A model generated the notes under the pieces. It made no database searches and was not told the DNA's origin. It saw only the letters and a list, made by a program, of their open reading frames with translations. DNA of 8,493 nucleotides from Planctomycetota bacterium (lineage in GTDB: Bacteria > Planctomycetota > Planctomycetia > Isosphaerales > Isosphaeraceae), in contig JAJYDH010000277.1 in the NCBI GenBank assembly GCA_021777685.1, forward strand, positions 1 to 8,493, written 5' to 3'. Position 1 is the stretch's first letter. Every line of letters starts with the position of its first letter. The translations under genes and the position numbers were made by a program. Shown here in pieces: positions 1-5,970 of this stretch.

Positions 1-114
1 GGTGAAGACTCCGTCCTGTTGATGTACGATCCTGCCGAAAGGGCCCATTCTAGCAAGATCGCGGACCCAATGCCGCCACAAAGAAGCCTCAACGGACTTG
101 TGGGTAATGCTCAG
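1..114 (-). mobile_element. Probable end of an insertion sequence extending left of the window
   Basis: The last 14 bases, TGGGTAATGCTCAG (101-114), match the terminal repeat of the 84-bp element at 7018-7101 (12 of 14 against its right end). They stop abruptly at the edge of a palindromic repeat. On the minus strand this would be the 5' end of an element: a TATAAT-like TAGAAT lies at 47-52 and a Shine-Dalgarno-like GGACGGAG at 9-16, so a start codon could lie just beyond position 1. No transposase codons are inside the window, no convincing -35 box pairs with the TAGAAT, and the other end is not visible. The IS family cannot be named. Alternatively this is a decayed element remnant. Confidence 0.4.
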
Positions 115-239
115 CTCTGGGAGGGGGTTGGGGTGAGGGGCGTCGCCGGACGAGTGACGGCCGATCGGGCCCTGCTTTCCGGGCCTATTTGGAGTTGCGA
201 CGCCCCTCACCCCCGGCCCCTCTCCCAGAGGGAGAGGGG
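115..239. repeat. Palindromic intergenic repeat
   Basis: Positions 115-145 and 198-230 are near-perfect inverted copies (CTCTGGGAG ... GTGAGGGGCGTCG against its reverse complement), separated by about 52 bases. The right arm runs into a perfect hairpin at 217-239, with a 10-bp stem (CCCCTCTCCC / GGGAGAGGGG) and an AGA loop. No T-tract follows on either strand, so this is not a canonical intrinsic terminator, although it lies just downstream of the SPFH gene ending at 271. GC-rich palindromes of this C/T-rich form are common dispersed intergenic repeats in many bacteria. The left arm begins exactly where the putative IS end stops. Confidence 0.65.
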
Positions 240-270
240 GGGAAGAACTGGCCTCCGGGCGCGTTTCCGC

Positions 271-1953
271 TCAACGGCCGGCCGAAGGCCGGTCGATCGG
301 CGGGGTCCCCACCTTGACCTTGGGCGCGCCCTCGTCGGCGAGCTTGCCAAGCATCACCTGTTCGAACCCCTTCAGGTCGGTCCAGAAGGTCCCGGGGCCG
401 GCGTAGAAGACCCCGAGCTTGAGGTCGTCGGAGAGCCCCTCGGCGAAGACATAGCGGTTATACGCATCCGGCCCGCCCAGGGCCTGGACGTACTGGCGGA
501 AGCGTTCGGCCTTGGCCTGGTTGGCCAGCTCGGTCGTCCTGGCGGTGGCCTCGCCGATGGCCTTGGTGATCTGGGCCTGGACGATGGCCGTCTTGGCGTC
601 GATCTCGGCGCGGAGCTTCTCGGTGGTCGCCTCGATCTCCCGGGCCTTCTTCTCCCCCTCGGCGGTGACCTCGGCGATCATCTTCTCGGTCTCGGCCTTG
701 GTCCGGTCCTGCTCCTGGATCACCTTGGCCTTGGCCTCGGAGAGGTCGGCCTGGGCCTTGGCGGTGAGCTGCTCCTGCTCGCGGGTCTTGGTCAGCTCGT
801 CGGCGATCCTCGCCTTCTGGATCGGCTCGCGGACCTGGTTGGGCACGTAGATGTGCCGGGTCAGGCCGAACAGGAGGGTCAGGTTCTTGGCCGAGAGGAC
901 CCGCTCCAGCTCCTCCGAGGTGTCGGTCTGGAACTCCTCGCGGGTGTCGCCGACCAGCAGGTCGACGGCGCCTCGCTTGGAGCCGTGGAGCCGGCAGATC
1001 GAGCCGATCTGGGGCAGGATCACCTTCTGCTCGACGTCCTTGAGGGTGCCGAACTGGCGGACCACGTCGGGGGCCTGGTCGGGGAGGATTCCCCAGATGG
1101 CCGTGTAGTCGAGGTGGATCGGGAAGCCGTCATTGGACGGGAACTCGATCCCCGTGCCGGCGACGTATTCGGGGTCCCTGCCCGGCTTCCGGCCGAGGCG
1201 GTCGTCCTTGCTCGGCGAGCCGGTGCCGTCGCGGGTCTCGACCATCTGGGTGGTCTCGTTGAAGCCGATGCTGACGATGTCGACCCGCTTCTCCTCGGGG
1301 TTGAGGAAGTAGATGCCGGGCTGGAGGACGTTGTCCTGGATGCCCTGGGCCTCGCCGGTGGTCGGGTTGTCGGTCTTGTTGGTCACGACGCCGACATAGC
1401 CGGGCGGGATCAGGGTCGGGTCGCCGTCGCGCTTGGGGGCCCGGGACTTGGCCTCGACACAGGCGTCGACGTCGACGAGCTTGACATCATAGGCGTACTT
1501 GTTGAGCCGGTAGCGGCCGGGGGTGAGGACCTTCCGCCAGACCCCTCGGTCGCCTTCCCTGTCCACGAGGAACGACCCGCCGGTCCGGCTCTTGCCCATC
1601 TTGGCGGTGACGATGCCGATCTTGCCCGGCTTGACGATGATGTCGGGCACGATGTCGTGCTCGAACTCCAGGGGCGAGTAGAAGTGACGGCCGGGGCCGG
1701 GCATCTCCTCCAGGATGCCGATCTGCTTCGGCCGGCCCGAGGCGTCGAGGGTGACGAGCGTGCCGTCGGGGGCCTGCGAGACCGACCCCATCGCGAACGG
1801 GAACGGCCCCTTGTAGCGGAGGAAGAGGCTATGGCCGGGGGGGACCTCGATCCGGCAGAATCCCCACTGCCAGATCCCGACGTACCCGACGAAGGAGAGG
1901 ACCACGAGGGCCAACCCCACCTTGGCGAGCATTCTTCCGATCGAGGTGTTCAC
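271..1953 (-). CDS. Membrane-anchored SPFH/band-7 domain protein (second of a pair)
   Basis: This 560-residue protein is an SPFH (stomatin/prohibitin/flotillin-type) membrane scaffold. A single N-terminal membrane helix spans about 10-30. Three beta-rich modules follow (about 35-101, 105-162, 181-232), each ending in a G-x-[YH]-x-x-[NS]-x-[YLE] signature (GRHFYSPL, GRYRLNKY, GIYFLNPE). An SPFH core covers about 265-372 with FPSNDGFPIHLD and SICRLHGSK (Cys320). A long charged coiled coil rich in A, E and K covers about 375-485, then a C-terminal segment. Its ATG overlaps the stop of the upstream SPFH gene by 4 bp, indicating co-transcription and translational coupling. The two proteins share domain order and motifs but are clearly diverged, so they are old paralogues that probably hetero-oligomerise. 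Bacterial flotillin loci often carry an NfeD gene; none is present here. The physiological role is unknown. Confidence 0.9.
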   Translation of the reverse strand: MNTSIGRMLAKVGLALVVLSFVGYVGIWQWGFCRIEVPPGHSLFLRYKGPFPFAMGSVSQAPDGTLVTLDASGRPKQIGILEEMPGPGRHFYSPLEFEHDIVPDIIVKPGKIGIVTAKMGKSRTGGSFLVDREGDRGVWRKVLTPGRYRLNKYAYDVKLVDVDACVEAKSRAPKRDGDPTLIPPGYVGVVTNKTDNPTTGEAQGIQDNVLQPGIYFLNPEEKRVDIVSIGFNETTQMVETRDGTGSPSKDDRLGRKPGRDPEYVAGTGIEFPSNDGFPIHLDYTAIWGILPDQAPDVVRQFGTLKDVEQKVILPQIGSICRLHGSKRGAVDLLVGDTREEFQTDTSEELERVLSAKNLTLLFGLTRHIYVPNQVREPIQKARIADELTKTREQEQLTAKAQADLSEAKAKVIQEQDRTKAETEKMIAEVTAEGEKKAREIEATTEKLRAEIDAKTAIVQAQITKAIGEATARTTELANQAKAERFRQYVQALGGPDAYNRYVFAEGLSDDLKLGVFYAGPGTFWTDLKGFEQVMLGKLADEGAPKVKVGTPPIDRPSAGR

Positions 1954-3611
1954 GGCTTGGCCTCCGCGGAAGCGAACGGGGGTTGGGGAAGCTCGGGCGT
2001 CCGGCTCGCCTCGGCGGCGGGTTTCGGGGCCGGGGCGGGGTGGGCCACGGGCGACGAAGGCTCGGCCTGCTTGCGTTCGGGGTGCTTGACGAACTGGCCG
2101 AAGAGGTCCATCAAGGGGCCGTCGGAGTTGGTGAGGATCGATCGGAAGCCGGGGGCGAGCTTGCCCACGAGGATGTTCTGGGCGAGCGCCGAGCCATCGC
2201 CGTCGAAGGCGGCGACCTGGGCCGCGAGGCCGGCGAGGTCGGCCTTGTTGGTGAACCGGATCACGTCGGCGTCGGCCTGGGCCTTGGCGATGATGGCCGA
2301 AGCCTTGTCCTTGGCCGCCTCGAGCTGGGTCTGCGCGACCTGGAGCTTCTGCTCGGCCAGGGTGACGGCCACCGAGTTGTCCTGCTCGGCCTTCGTGGTC
2401 TGGACGATCACGGCGGCCTCGGCCCGGACGACCTTCTGCTTCTGCTCGGCGAGCAACACCTCGATCTGGAGCTTGGCCTCGGAGAGCTGCTGGAGCTTCT
2501 CCTGGTTGAACTGGGCCAGCTCCTGCTTGGCGACCTCGCGGGCCCGGACCGGCTCGGCGATGTCCTGGGGGGGCTCGACCCGGGTGATCGCGACGGCGAG
2601 GATCTCGATCCCCTGCTGCTTGCAGTTCTCGGTCAGGCTCTTGACCAGGTTCCGCTGGAAGACCTCGCGGTCGGCGCCGCTGATGAACTGGCCGCCGGTG
2701 AGCTTCGAGCCGCCCGTCCGGCAGAGCGACCGGCTCTCGGGCGTGATGATCTTGGCGATGATCTCGCCGTCGATCGCGTCGCCGTTGTCATCCTCGTTGT
2801 ACTTGACGAAGACCTCGGCCGCCCGGGTGGGGAGCACGCGGAACTCGACGGCGCCGTCGAGGGTGACGGGGAAGCCGTCGGACGACAGGAAGTCCATCGC
2901 CGACCCTTCGCCCAGGTTGAACCGCTTCGACCGGCAGTCGACCAGGCTGACGCGAGTCTCGTAGGGGTTGAGGTAGTACGTGCCCGGGTCGAGCGTCTTC
3001 GACTGGACCCCGCGCTCCCCCTCGCCGACGAGGAAGACGTTCGGGTCCTTGGGCGTCTTGCCGGCGAGGAGCGTGACGACGCCCCGGAAGCCGGCGGGGA
3101 CCGTGACAGGTTCCTCCAGCTTGAACTCCTCGGCGTAGGGGTTGTACGGGTAGCGGCCGGGAAGCTCCACCTTCCGGAGGATGCCCTTCTGGCCCGGTTC
3201 GGCGAGGATCTGGCCGGTCGGGAGGTCGTCGCCGTCGAGGGCGATCCGGATGCCGATCTTGCCGTTGGGGATGACGTACTGGTCGGAGATCTCCCAGCCC
3301 CAGTAGAACGGGTTGTAGAAGTAACGGCCCTCGGTCAGGACCCCGCCGTAGGCCCCTTCGGTCTGGACTCCCTTGTAGTAGGCGCCCCCGCCCTTGCGGG
3401 GCGGGGCCAGCTCCTGGTCCTTGCCGAGGTCGAGCCCGACCTTGCGGATCAGGACGGCCTGCTTGCCGGTGTCCACCTCGATCTTGCAGGCGTTGTATAC
3501 GCCCATGATGACGAAGGGCGACGCCGCCAGCGCGCCGATCAGCACCATCTTCCAGGGGAACCCTCGCGGAGGGCGCGGGGGCCCGTCGTCTCGGATCACC
3601 AGCCGGCTCAT
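1950..3611 (-). CDS. Membrane-anchored SPFH/band-7 domain protein (first of a pair)
   Basis: This 553-residue protein leads the two-gene SPFH operon. A short basic N-terminus precedes a membrane helix at about 21-41. Three tandem beta modules follow (about 44-108, 112-168, 169-226); modules 2 and 3 start with a VIPNGKIGI/VPAGFRGVVT-type strand and all three end in G-x-Y-x-x-N-P-[FY] (GRYFYNPF 95-102, GRYPYNPY 152-159, GTYYLNPY 210-217). The SPFH core covers about 230-350 (LSSDGFPVTLDGAVEF; SLCRTGGSK with Cys297), followed by a coiled coil at about 352-470. The tail from about 515 is rich in Pro and Ala. The start is supported by a GGAG ten bases upstream and by the membrane helix lying directly after a short basic tail. 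Stomatin/flotillin cores usually have one short N-terminal beta region, so the triplicated module is unusual. Function is inferred only from family: oligomeric scaffolding at the membrane. Confidence 0.9.
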   Translation of the reverse strand: MSRLVIRDDGPPRPPRGFPWKMVLIGALAASPFVIMGVYNACKIEVDTGKQAVLIRKVGLDLGKDQELAPPRKGGGAYYKGVQTEGAYGGVLTEGRYFYNPFYWGWEISDQYVIPNGKIGIRIALDGDDLPTGQILAEPGQKGILRKVELPGRYPYNPYAEEFKLEEPVTVPAGFRGVVTLLAGKTPKDPNVFLVGEGERGVQSKTLDPGTYYLNPYETRVSLVDCRSKRFNLGEGSAMDFLSSDGFPVTLDGAVEFRVLPTRAAEVFVKYNEDDNGDAIDGEIIAKIITPESRSLCRTGGSKLTGGQFISGADREVFQRNLVKSLTENCKQQGIEILAVAITRVEPPQDIAEPVRAREVAKQELAQFNQEKLQQLSEAKLQIEVLLAEQKQKVVRAEAAVIVQTTKAEQDNSVAVTLAEQKLQVAQTQLEAAKDKASAIIAKAQADADVIRFTNKADLAGLAAQVAAFDGDGSALAQNILVGKLAPGFRSILTNSDGPLMDLFGQFVKHPERKQAEPSSPVAHPAPAPKPAAEASRTPELPQPPFASAEAKP

Positions 3612-3679
3612 GAATGTTCGACTCCCTCGTCGGTCTCGGTCGCGGCCGATCCGGGTCGGATCGGACCGCCCGATGCGCC

Positions 3680-3711
3680 GGTATATTCGCCGCTCGGATC
3701 GGGATATTTTA
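3680..3711 (-). promoter_or_regulatory. AT-rich promoter-like patch upstream of the SPFH pair
   Basis: Within very GC-rich DNA this short stretch carries two -10-like hexamers on the minus strand, TAAAAT (3706-3711) and TATACC (3680-3685), at about 70-100 bases before the first SPFH start codon. Neither has a convincing -35 box at 16-18 bases. The call rests on position and local base composition only. Confidence 0.25.
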
Positions 3712-3742
3712 ACACGCCGGACTCAGCGAGCGGGTAGCAGTC

Positions 3743-3820
3743 AGCGGGTAGCGGGTAGTAAAGACCGGAAGAAGACCAGAAAGAGAAACTGACGGTTATC
3801 TTTGCTACCCGCTACCCGCT
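3743..3820. repeat. Inverted repeat joining reversed heptamers to the array
   Basis: The 21 bases at 3743-3763 are the reverse complement of 3800-3820 with a single mismatch, separated by a 36-base purine-rich loop. The left arm contains the heptamer in the opposite orientation (GGGTAGC at 3746-3752, GGGTAGT at 3753-3759; a further copy GGGTAGC at 3732-3738). The right arm is the first two to three units of the tandem array plus the flanking CTTT. The flanking match (AAAG / CTTT) shows the pairing extends beyond the heptamers. As RNA the mismatch becomes a G-U type pair in one orientation. A cruciform or RNA hairpin is possible. Confidence 0.75.
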
Positions 3821-3901
3821 ACCCGCTACCCGCTACCCGCTACCCGCTACCCGCTACCCGCTACCCGCTATCCGCTACCCGCTACCCGCTACCCGCTACC
3901 C
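3804..3901. repeat. Heptanucleotide tandem array, 14 units of GCTACCC
   Basis: Fourteen head-to-tail 7-bp units fill 98 bases. Thirteen are exact GCTACCC; unit 10 (3867-3873) is GCTATCC, and a decayed copy GCTGACC follows at 3902-3908. The minus strand reads (GGGTAGC)n, giving runs of nine and four GGG tracts with 4-base loops, which meets the usual sequence rule for G-quadruplex formation. Because 7 is not a multiple of 3, the TAG inside each minus-strand unit falls in all three frames, so the array cannot be translated on that strand. It lies between the microprotein terminator and the SPFH promoter region. Near-identity of the units suggests recent slippage. It has no spacers, so it is not a CRISPR array. 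Confidence 0.95.
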
Positions 3902-3924
3902 GCTGACCGCGACCGCCGCGCATG

Positions 3925-3960
3925 AAAACGCCCCGGGGTGCCCGAAGGGGCGCCGGGGCG
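3925..3960 (-). terminator. Intrinsic terminator of the microprotein gene
   Basis: On the minus strand an 8-bp GC stem (CGCCCCGG / CCGGGGCG, plus-strand arms 3953-3960 and 3929-3936) encloses a smaller GCCC-CTTC-GGGC hairpin. It is followed directly by TTTT (3925-3928). It lies 57 bases after the stop codon of the 29-residue gene at 4018-4107 and would end that transcript before the heptamer array. Confidence 0.8.
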
Positions 3961-4017
3961 TCGATCGACGTCGGTACGCGGCAGATCCGGCCACGCTCCG
4001 GGAGGGGTGGGGCTCGC

Positions 4018-4107
4018 CTATTTCTTGCGGTGGCGGATCCGGCTCCGCATCCGGCGCTTCTTGCGACCCACCTTGCGGCGGCCCTTTCCACGGCGTCGAC
4101 TGGCCAT
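4018..4107 (-). CDS. 29-residue extremely basic microprotein
   Basis: A complete small gene with ATG at 4105-4107 and a TAG stop at 4018-4020. Apart from a few Met, Ala, Val, Ile, Gly, Ser and His residues the protein is almost entirely Arg and Lys (starts MASRRRGKGRRKVGRKK, ends RSRIRHRKK) with no acidic residue. A strong Shine-Dalgarno GGAG sits five bases before the ATG, and an intrinsic terminator lies 57 bases after the stop, so both signals frame a real gene. The composition resembles very short ribosome-associated basic proteins (bL36, bTHX, or the mycobacterial bS22 type), but I see no clear motif match to any of them. A role in rRNA binding or nucleoid binding is inference. It follows the response-regulator gene on the same strand by 145 bases and may be read from that operon or from its own promoter. 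Confidence 0.75.
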   Translation of the reverse strand: MASRRRGKGRRKVGRKKRRMRSRIRHRKK

Positions 4108-4227
4108 ACGATCTCCTGGTCTTTGGCTAACGCTCTGGGGACAGTTCGCCCGATACCCGAGGTCCGGCCATCCCGCGAGCCGACGCGAGGACCGGCCGGG
4201 CTGGCCCGGCGGTTCGGGAAAGCTCCG

Positions 4228-4256
4228 AGTCTACCCGGAGCCTCCGCAATCCTCAA
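4228..4256 (-). promoter_or_regulatory. Candidate sigma70-type promoter for the microprotein gene
   Basis: On the minus strand TTGAGG (4251-4256) and TAGACT (4228-4233) are separated by exactly 17 bases, resembling TTGACA and TATAAT. The -35 element overlaps the TGA stop of the response-regulator gene. Transcription would begin near 4221 and give a leader of about 110 bases before the microprotein ATG. Each box matches its consensus at only four of six positions, so this is a weak call. Confidence 0.3.
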
Positions 4257-4690
4257 GGGGAGGATGGGCGATCCTCGCGAGATTCGAGGTGACGCGGCGG
4301 GGCCTTCCGGAACTTGTCGACGATCTCCATGACGTTCAACGGCTTGAGGAACACCCAGTCGATCCCCAGCCGTTCGGGCTCGTCGGGCTCGATGTCCCAG
4401 CCGGTGATCAGGGCGATCCTCGGCGTCGGCGAGAGCCCGCTAGCGACCCGGACGACGTCGCGGCCGTCGAGGTCGGGCAACCGGACGTCGGTCAGGACGT
4501 AATCGAGGACGGGTAGAGTTCGGACCGCCTCCAGGGCCGATTCGCCGTCGCCGACCGAGGTCACATCGAATCCCATCGCATCCAGGAGCTTAGCCAGCGA
4601 CCGCCGGCCGACCTCGTGGTCGTCCACGAGGAGGACGGAGGGGCGACGGGTCGGGGGCGGGCCTTCGGCGGATGGGTCGAGGTTCGTCAT
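4253..4690 (-). CDS. Single-domain (receiver-only) response regulator
   Basis: A 145-residue CheY-like receiver with no output domain. The acidic pair is Asp23-Asp24 (VLLVDDHE), the phospho-acceptor is Asp68 (YVLTDVRLPDLDG), the switch Thr is Thr96 (ALITGW), and the conserved Lys is Lys116 (FLKPLN). All phosphorylation residues are therefore intact. It begins with a short Pro-rich tail and ends with a charged tail (HLESREDRPSSP). The start is ATG 4688-4690, preceded by a GGAGGGGG purine tract; the longer open frame upstream is antisense noise across the dehydrogenase. The dehydrogenase gene ends only 29 bases upstream on the same strand, so the two are probably co-transcribed. No histidine kinase is in the window. 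It would act by protein-protein contact, or receive phosphate from an orphan kinase elsewhere; the pathway is unknown. Confidence 0.9.
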   Translation of the reverse strand: MTNLDPSAEGPPPTRRPSVLLVDDHEVGRRSLAKLLDAMGFDVTSVGDGESALEAVRTLPVLDYVLTDVRLPDLDGRDVVRVASGLSPTPRIALITGWDIEPDEPERLGIDWVFLKPLNVMEIVDKFRKAPPRHLESREDRPSSP

Positions 4691-4719
4691 GCAAGGGCCC
4701 CCTCCGAGAGCAGGGCGGA

Positions 4720-5646
4720 TCATGGTCGGGCGGACGAAGTGGTCCACTCCACCGACGAGAGTCGGGCCAGGGCCAGCATCAGCGCGTGGGTCCCGTTCCG
4801 GCCGAGGCCCTGGGCCTCGACCGCCCGGTAGAGCTGCTCCGCCAGCGCCAGGCCGGGCAGGGCCAGCTTCATCCGCCTCGACTCGGCCAGGGCGATCCCC
4901 ATGTCCTTCAGGAAGTGTTCGACGTAGAAGCCGGGGTCGAAGTTGCCGGCGATCATCCTCGGCCCGAGGTTGTTCAGGCTCCACGACCCGGCCGCCCCGC
5001 TCCCCACGCTCTGGAGGACCGTGGTCAGGTCGAGCCCCGCCTTGTACCCGTACAGGAGCGCCTCGCAGACGCCGATCATCCCGCTGGCGATCAGGATCTG
5101 GTTGACCATCTTGGTGTGCTGCCCCGAGCCCGGGCCGCCCTGGTGGACGATCGTCTTGCCCATCGTCTCGAACAGCGGCCGGAGCGAGGCGACCACGTCG
5201 GCCTCGCCGCCGACCATGATCGAGAGCCGGGCCTCCTTCGCGCCGATGTCGCCGCCGGAGACCGGCGCGTCGACCGAGTCGACCCCCTTGGCCTTCGCCG
5301 CGTCGGCGATCTCGACCGCCAGGGCGGGCTCGCTGGTGGTCATGTCGACCAGGACGCTGCCGGGCTTCGCCCCTTCGAGCGTCCCGCCCGGCCCGAGGGC
5401 GACGGCCCGGACGTCGCTCGGATAGCCGACGATCGTGAAGACCACGTCCGACGCCTCGGCCACCTCGCGGGGGGACTTCGCCGCCTTTGCCCCCTTCTCG
5501 ACCAGGCTCGCCAGCTTCGAGGCGCTCCGGTTGTAGACCGTGGTCTCGTACCCGGCGGCCAGGACGTGACCGCACATCGACGTCCCCATGACGCCGGTCC
5601 CGATCCAGCCCACCCTCGTCGACCCGGGCTTGAACTCTCGTGACAT
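4720..5646 (-). CDS. NAD(P)-dependent beta-hydroxyacid dehydrogenase (HIBADH/6PGDH family)
   Basis: A 308-residue cytosolic oxidoreductase of the 3-hydroxyisobutyrate dehydrogenase family, which is usually 290-300 residues. The N-terminal Rossmann fold has GWIGTGVMG (13-21) with the GxGxxG cofactor loop. Tyr38-Asn39-Arg40 after the second strand (VYNRSASK) suggests NADP preference. The substrate motif DAPVSGGDIGA lies at 126-136, the catalytic Lys is Lys179 in GSGQHTKMVNQ with Asn182 following, and Lys248-Asp249 (HFLKDMG) matches the C-terminal helical-domain motif. All catalytic positions are intact, so it should be active. The substrate (hydroxyisobutyrate, tartronate semialdehyde, succinic semialdehyde or other) cannot be read from sequence. 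ATG 5644-5646 has a GGAG six bases upstream. A longer in-frame extension would be antisense to the DUF3500 gene and is not used. Confidence 0.92.
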   Translation of the reverse strand: MSREFKPGSTRVGWIGTGVMGTSMCGHVLAAGYETTVYNRSASKLASLVEKGAKAAKSPREVAEASDVVFTIVGYPSDVRAVALGPGGTLEGAKPGSVLVDMTTSEPALAVEIADAAKAKGVDSVDAPVSGGDIGAKEARLSIMVGGEADVVASLRPLFETMGKTIVHQGGPGSGQHTKMVNQILIASGMIGVCEALLYGYKAGLDLTTVLQSVGSGAAGSWSLNNLGPRMIAGNFDPGFYVEHFLKDMGIALAESRRMKLALPGLALAEQLYRAVEAQGLGRNGTHALMLALARLSSVEWTTSSARP

Positions 5647-5970
5647 CGTGAGCTCCGGAGCGATCGGCGCGACCTCGCGCCCGATCGCGACCACCGAGGG
5701 CCGGCGCGACCACCCTCCGGCCGCGCCAAAACCCATGGAACCGCCGAGATCCGCTCTCGTATCATCAGGAATATCACGAATCCCGGGCCAACGCCCTCCC
5801 ATTTTAGACATAGGCCACGGTTCGTCGGAAAAAAGCGTGGCGTGGTGTCTCCGGAACGTTACGATACGACGGAGCGAGGCAACCTCGAGGTTCCCGAGGC
5901 GTCGTGTCCGGCCCGACCGCCCGGGCCTCCGCCGACCGACCGTCCGATATCGTCCCGGAGGAGCATTCTC
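5647..5970. other. Divergent spacer between dehydrogenase and DUF3500 genes
   Basis: This 324-base spacer must hold the promoters of both divergent genes. The stretch 5758-5870 is distinctly more AT-rich than its surroundings; it contains TAAAAT on the minus strand (within 5798-5806) and TACGAT on the plus strand (5860-5865), but no good -35 partner for either. A GGAGGAG ribosome binding site for the DUF3500 gene lies at 5957-5963. I see no other gene, hairpin or repeat. Confidence 0.5.

Noticed and set aside
217..239. Terminator for the SPFH operon
   Set aside because: The 10-bp hairpin is perfect but no T-run follows on the minus strand, and it belongs to a larger dispersed palindrome; Rho-independent termination is not supported.
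19..2964. 981-codon plus-strand open frame
   Set aside because: It is the antisense shadow of the two SPFH genes; the translation is low-complexity Leu/Gly/Asp/Arg with no domain, while the minus strand gives clear SPFH proteins.
1983..3737. 584-codon plus-strand open frame
   Set aside because: Same reason: antisense to the first SPFH gene, composition typical of GC-rich shadow frames.
3804..3901. CRISPR-like repeat
   Set aside because: Units are 7 bp, head to tail, without spacers, and no cas gene is present.
3882..4256. 124-codon minus-strand frame
   Set aside because: It overlaps the microprotein in another frame, runs through the terminator and ends in the heptamer array; the microprotein has better signals.
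4691..5713. Long N-terminal extension of the response-regulator frame
   Set aside because: It runs through the dehydrogenase in another frame and is Arg/Gly-rich noise; the receiver domain starts normally from ATG 4690.
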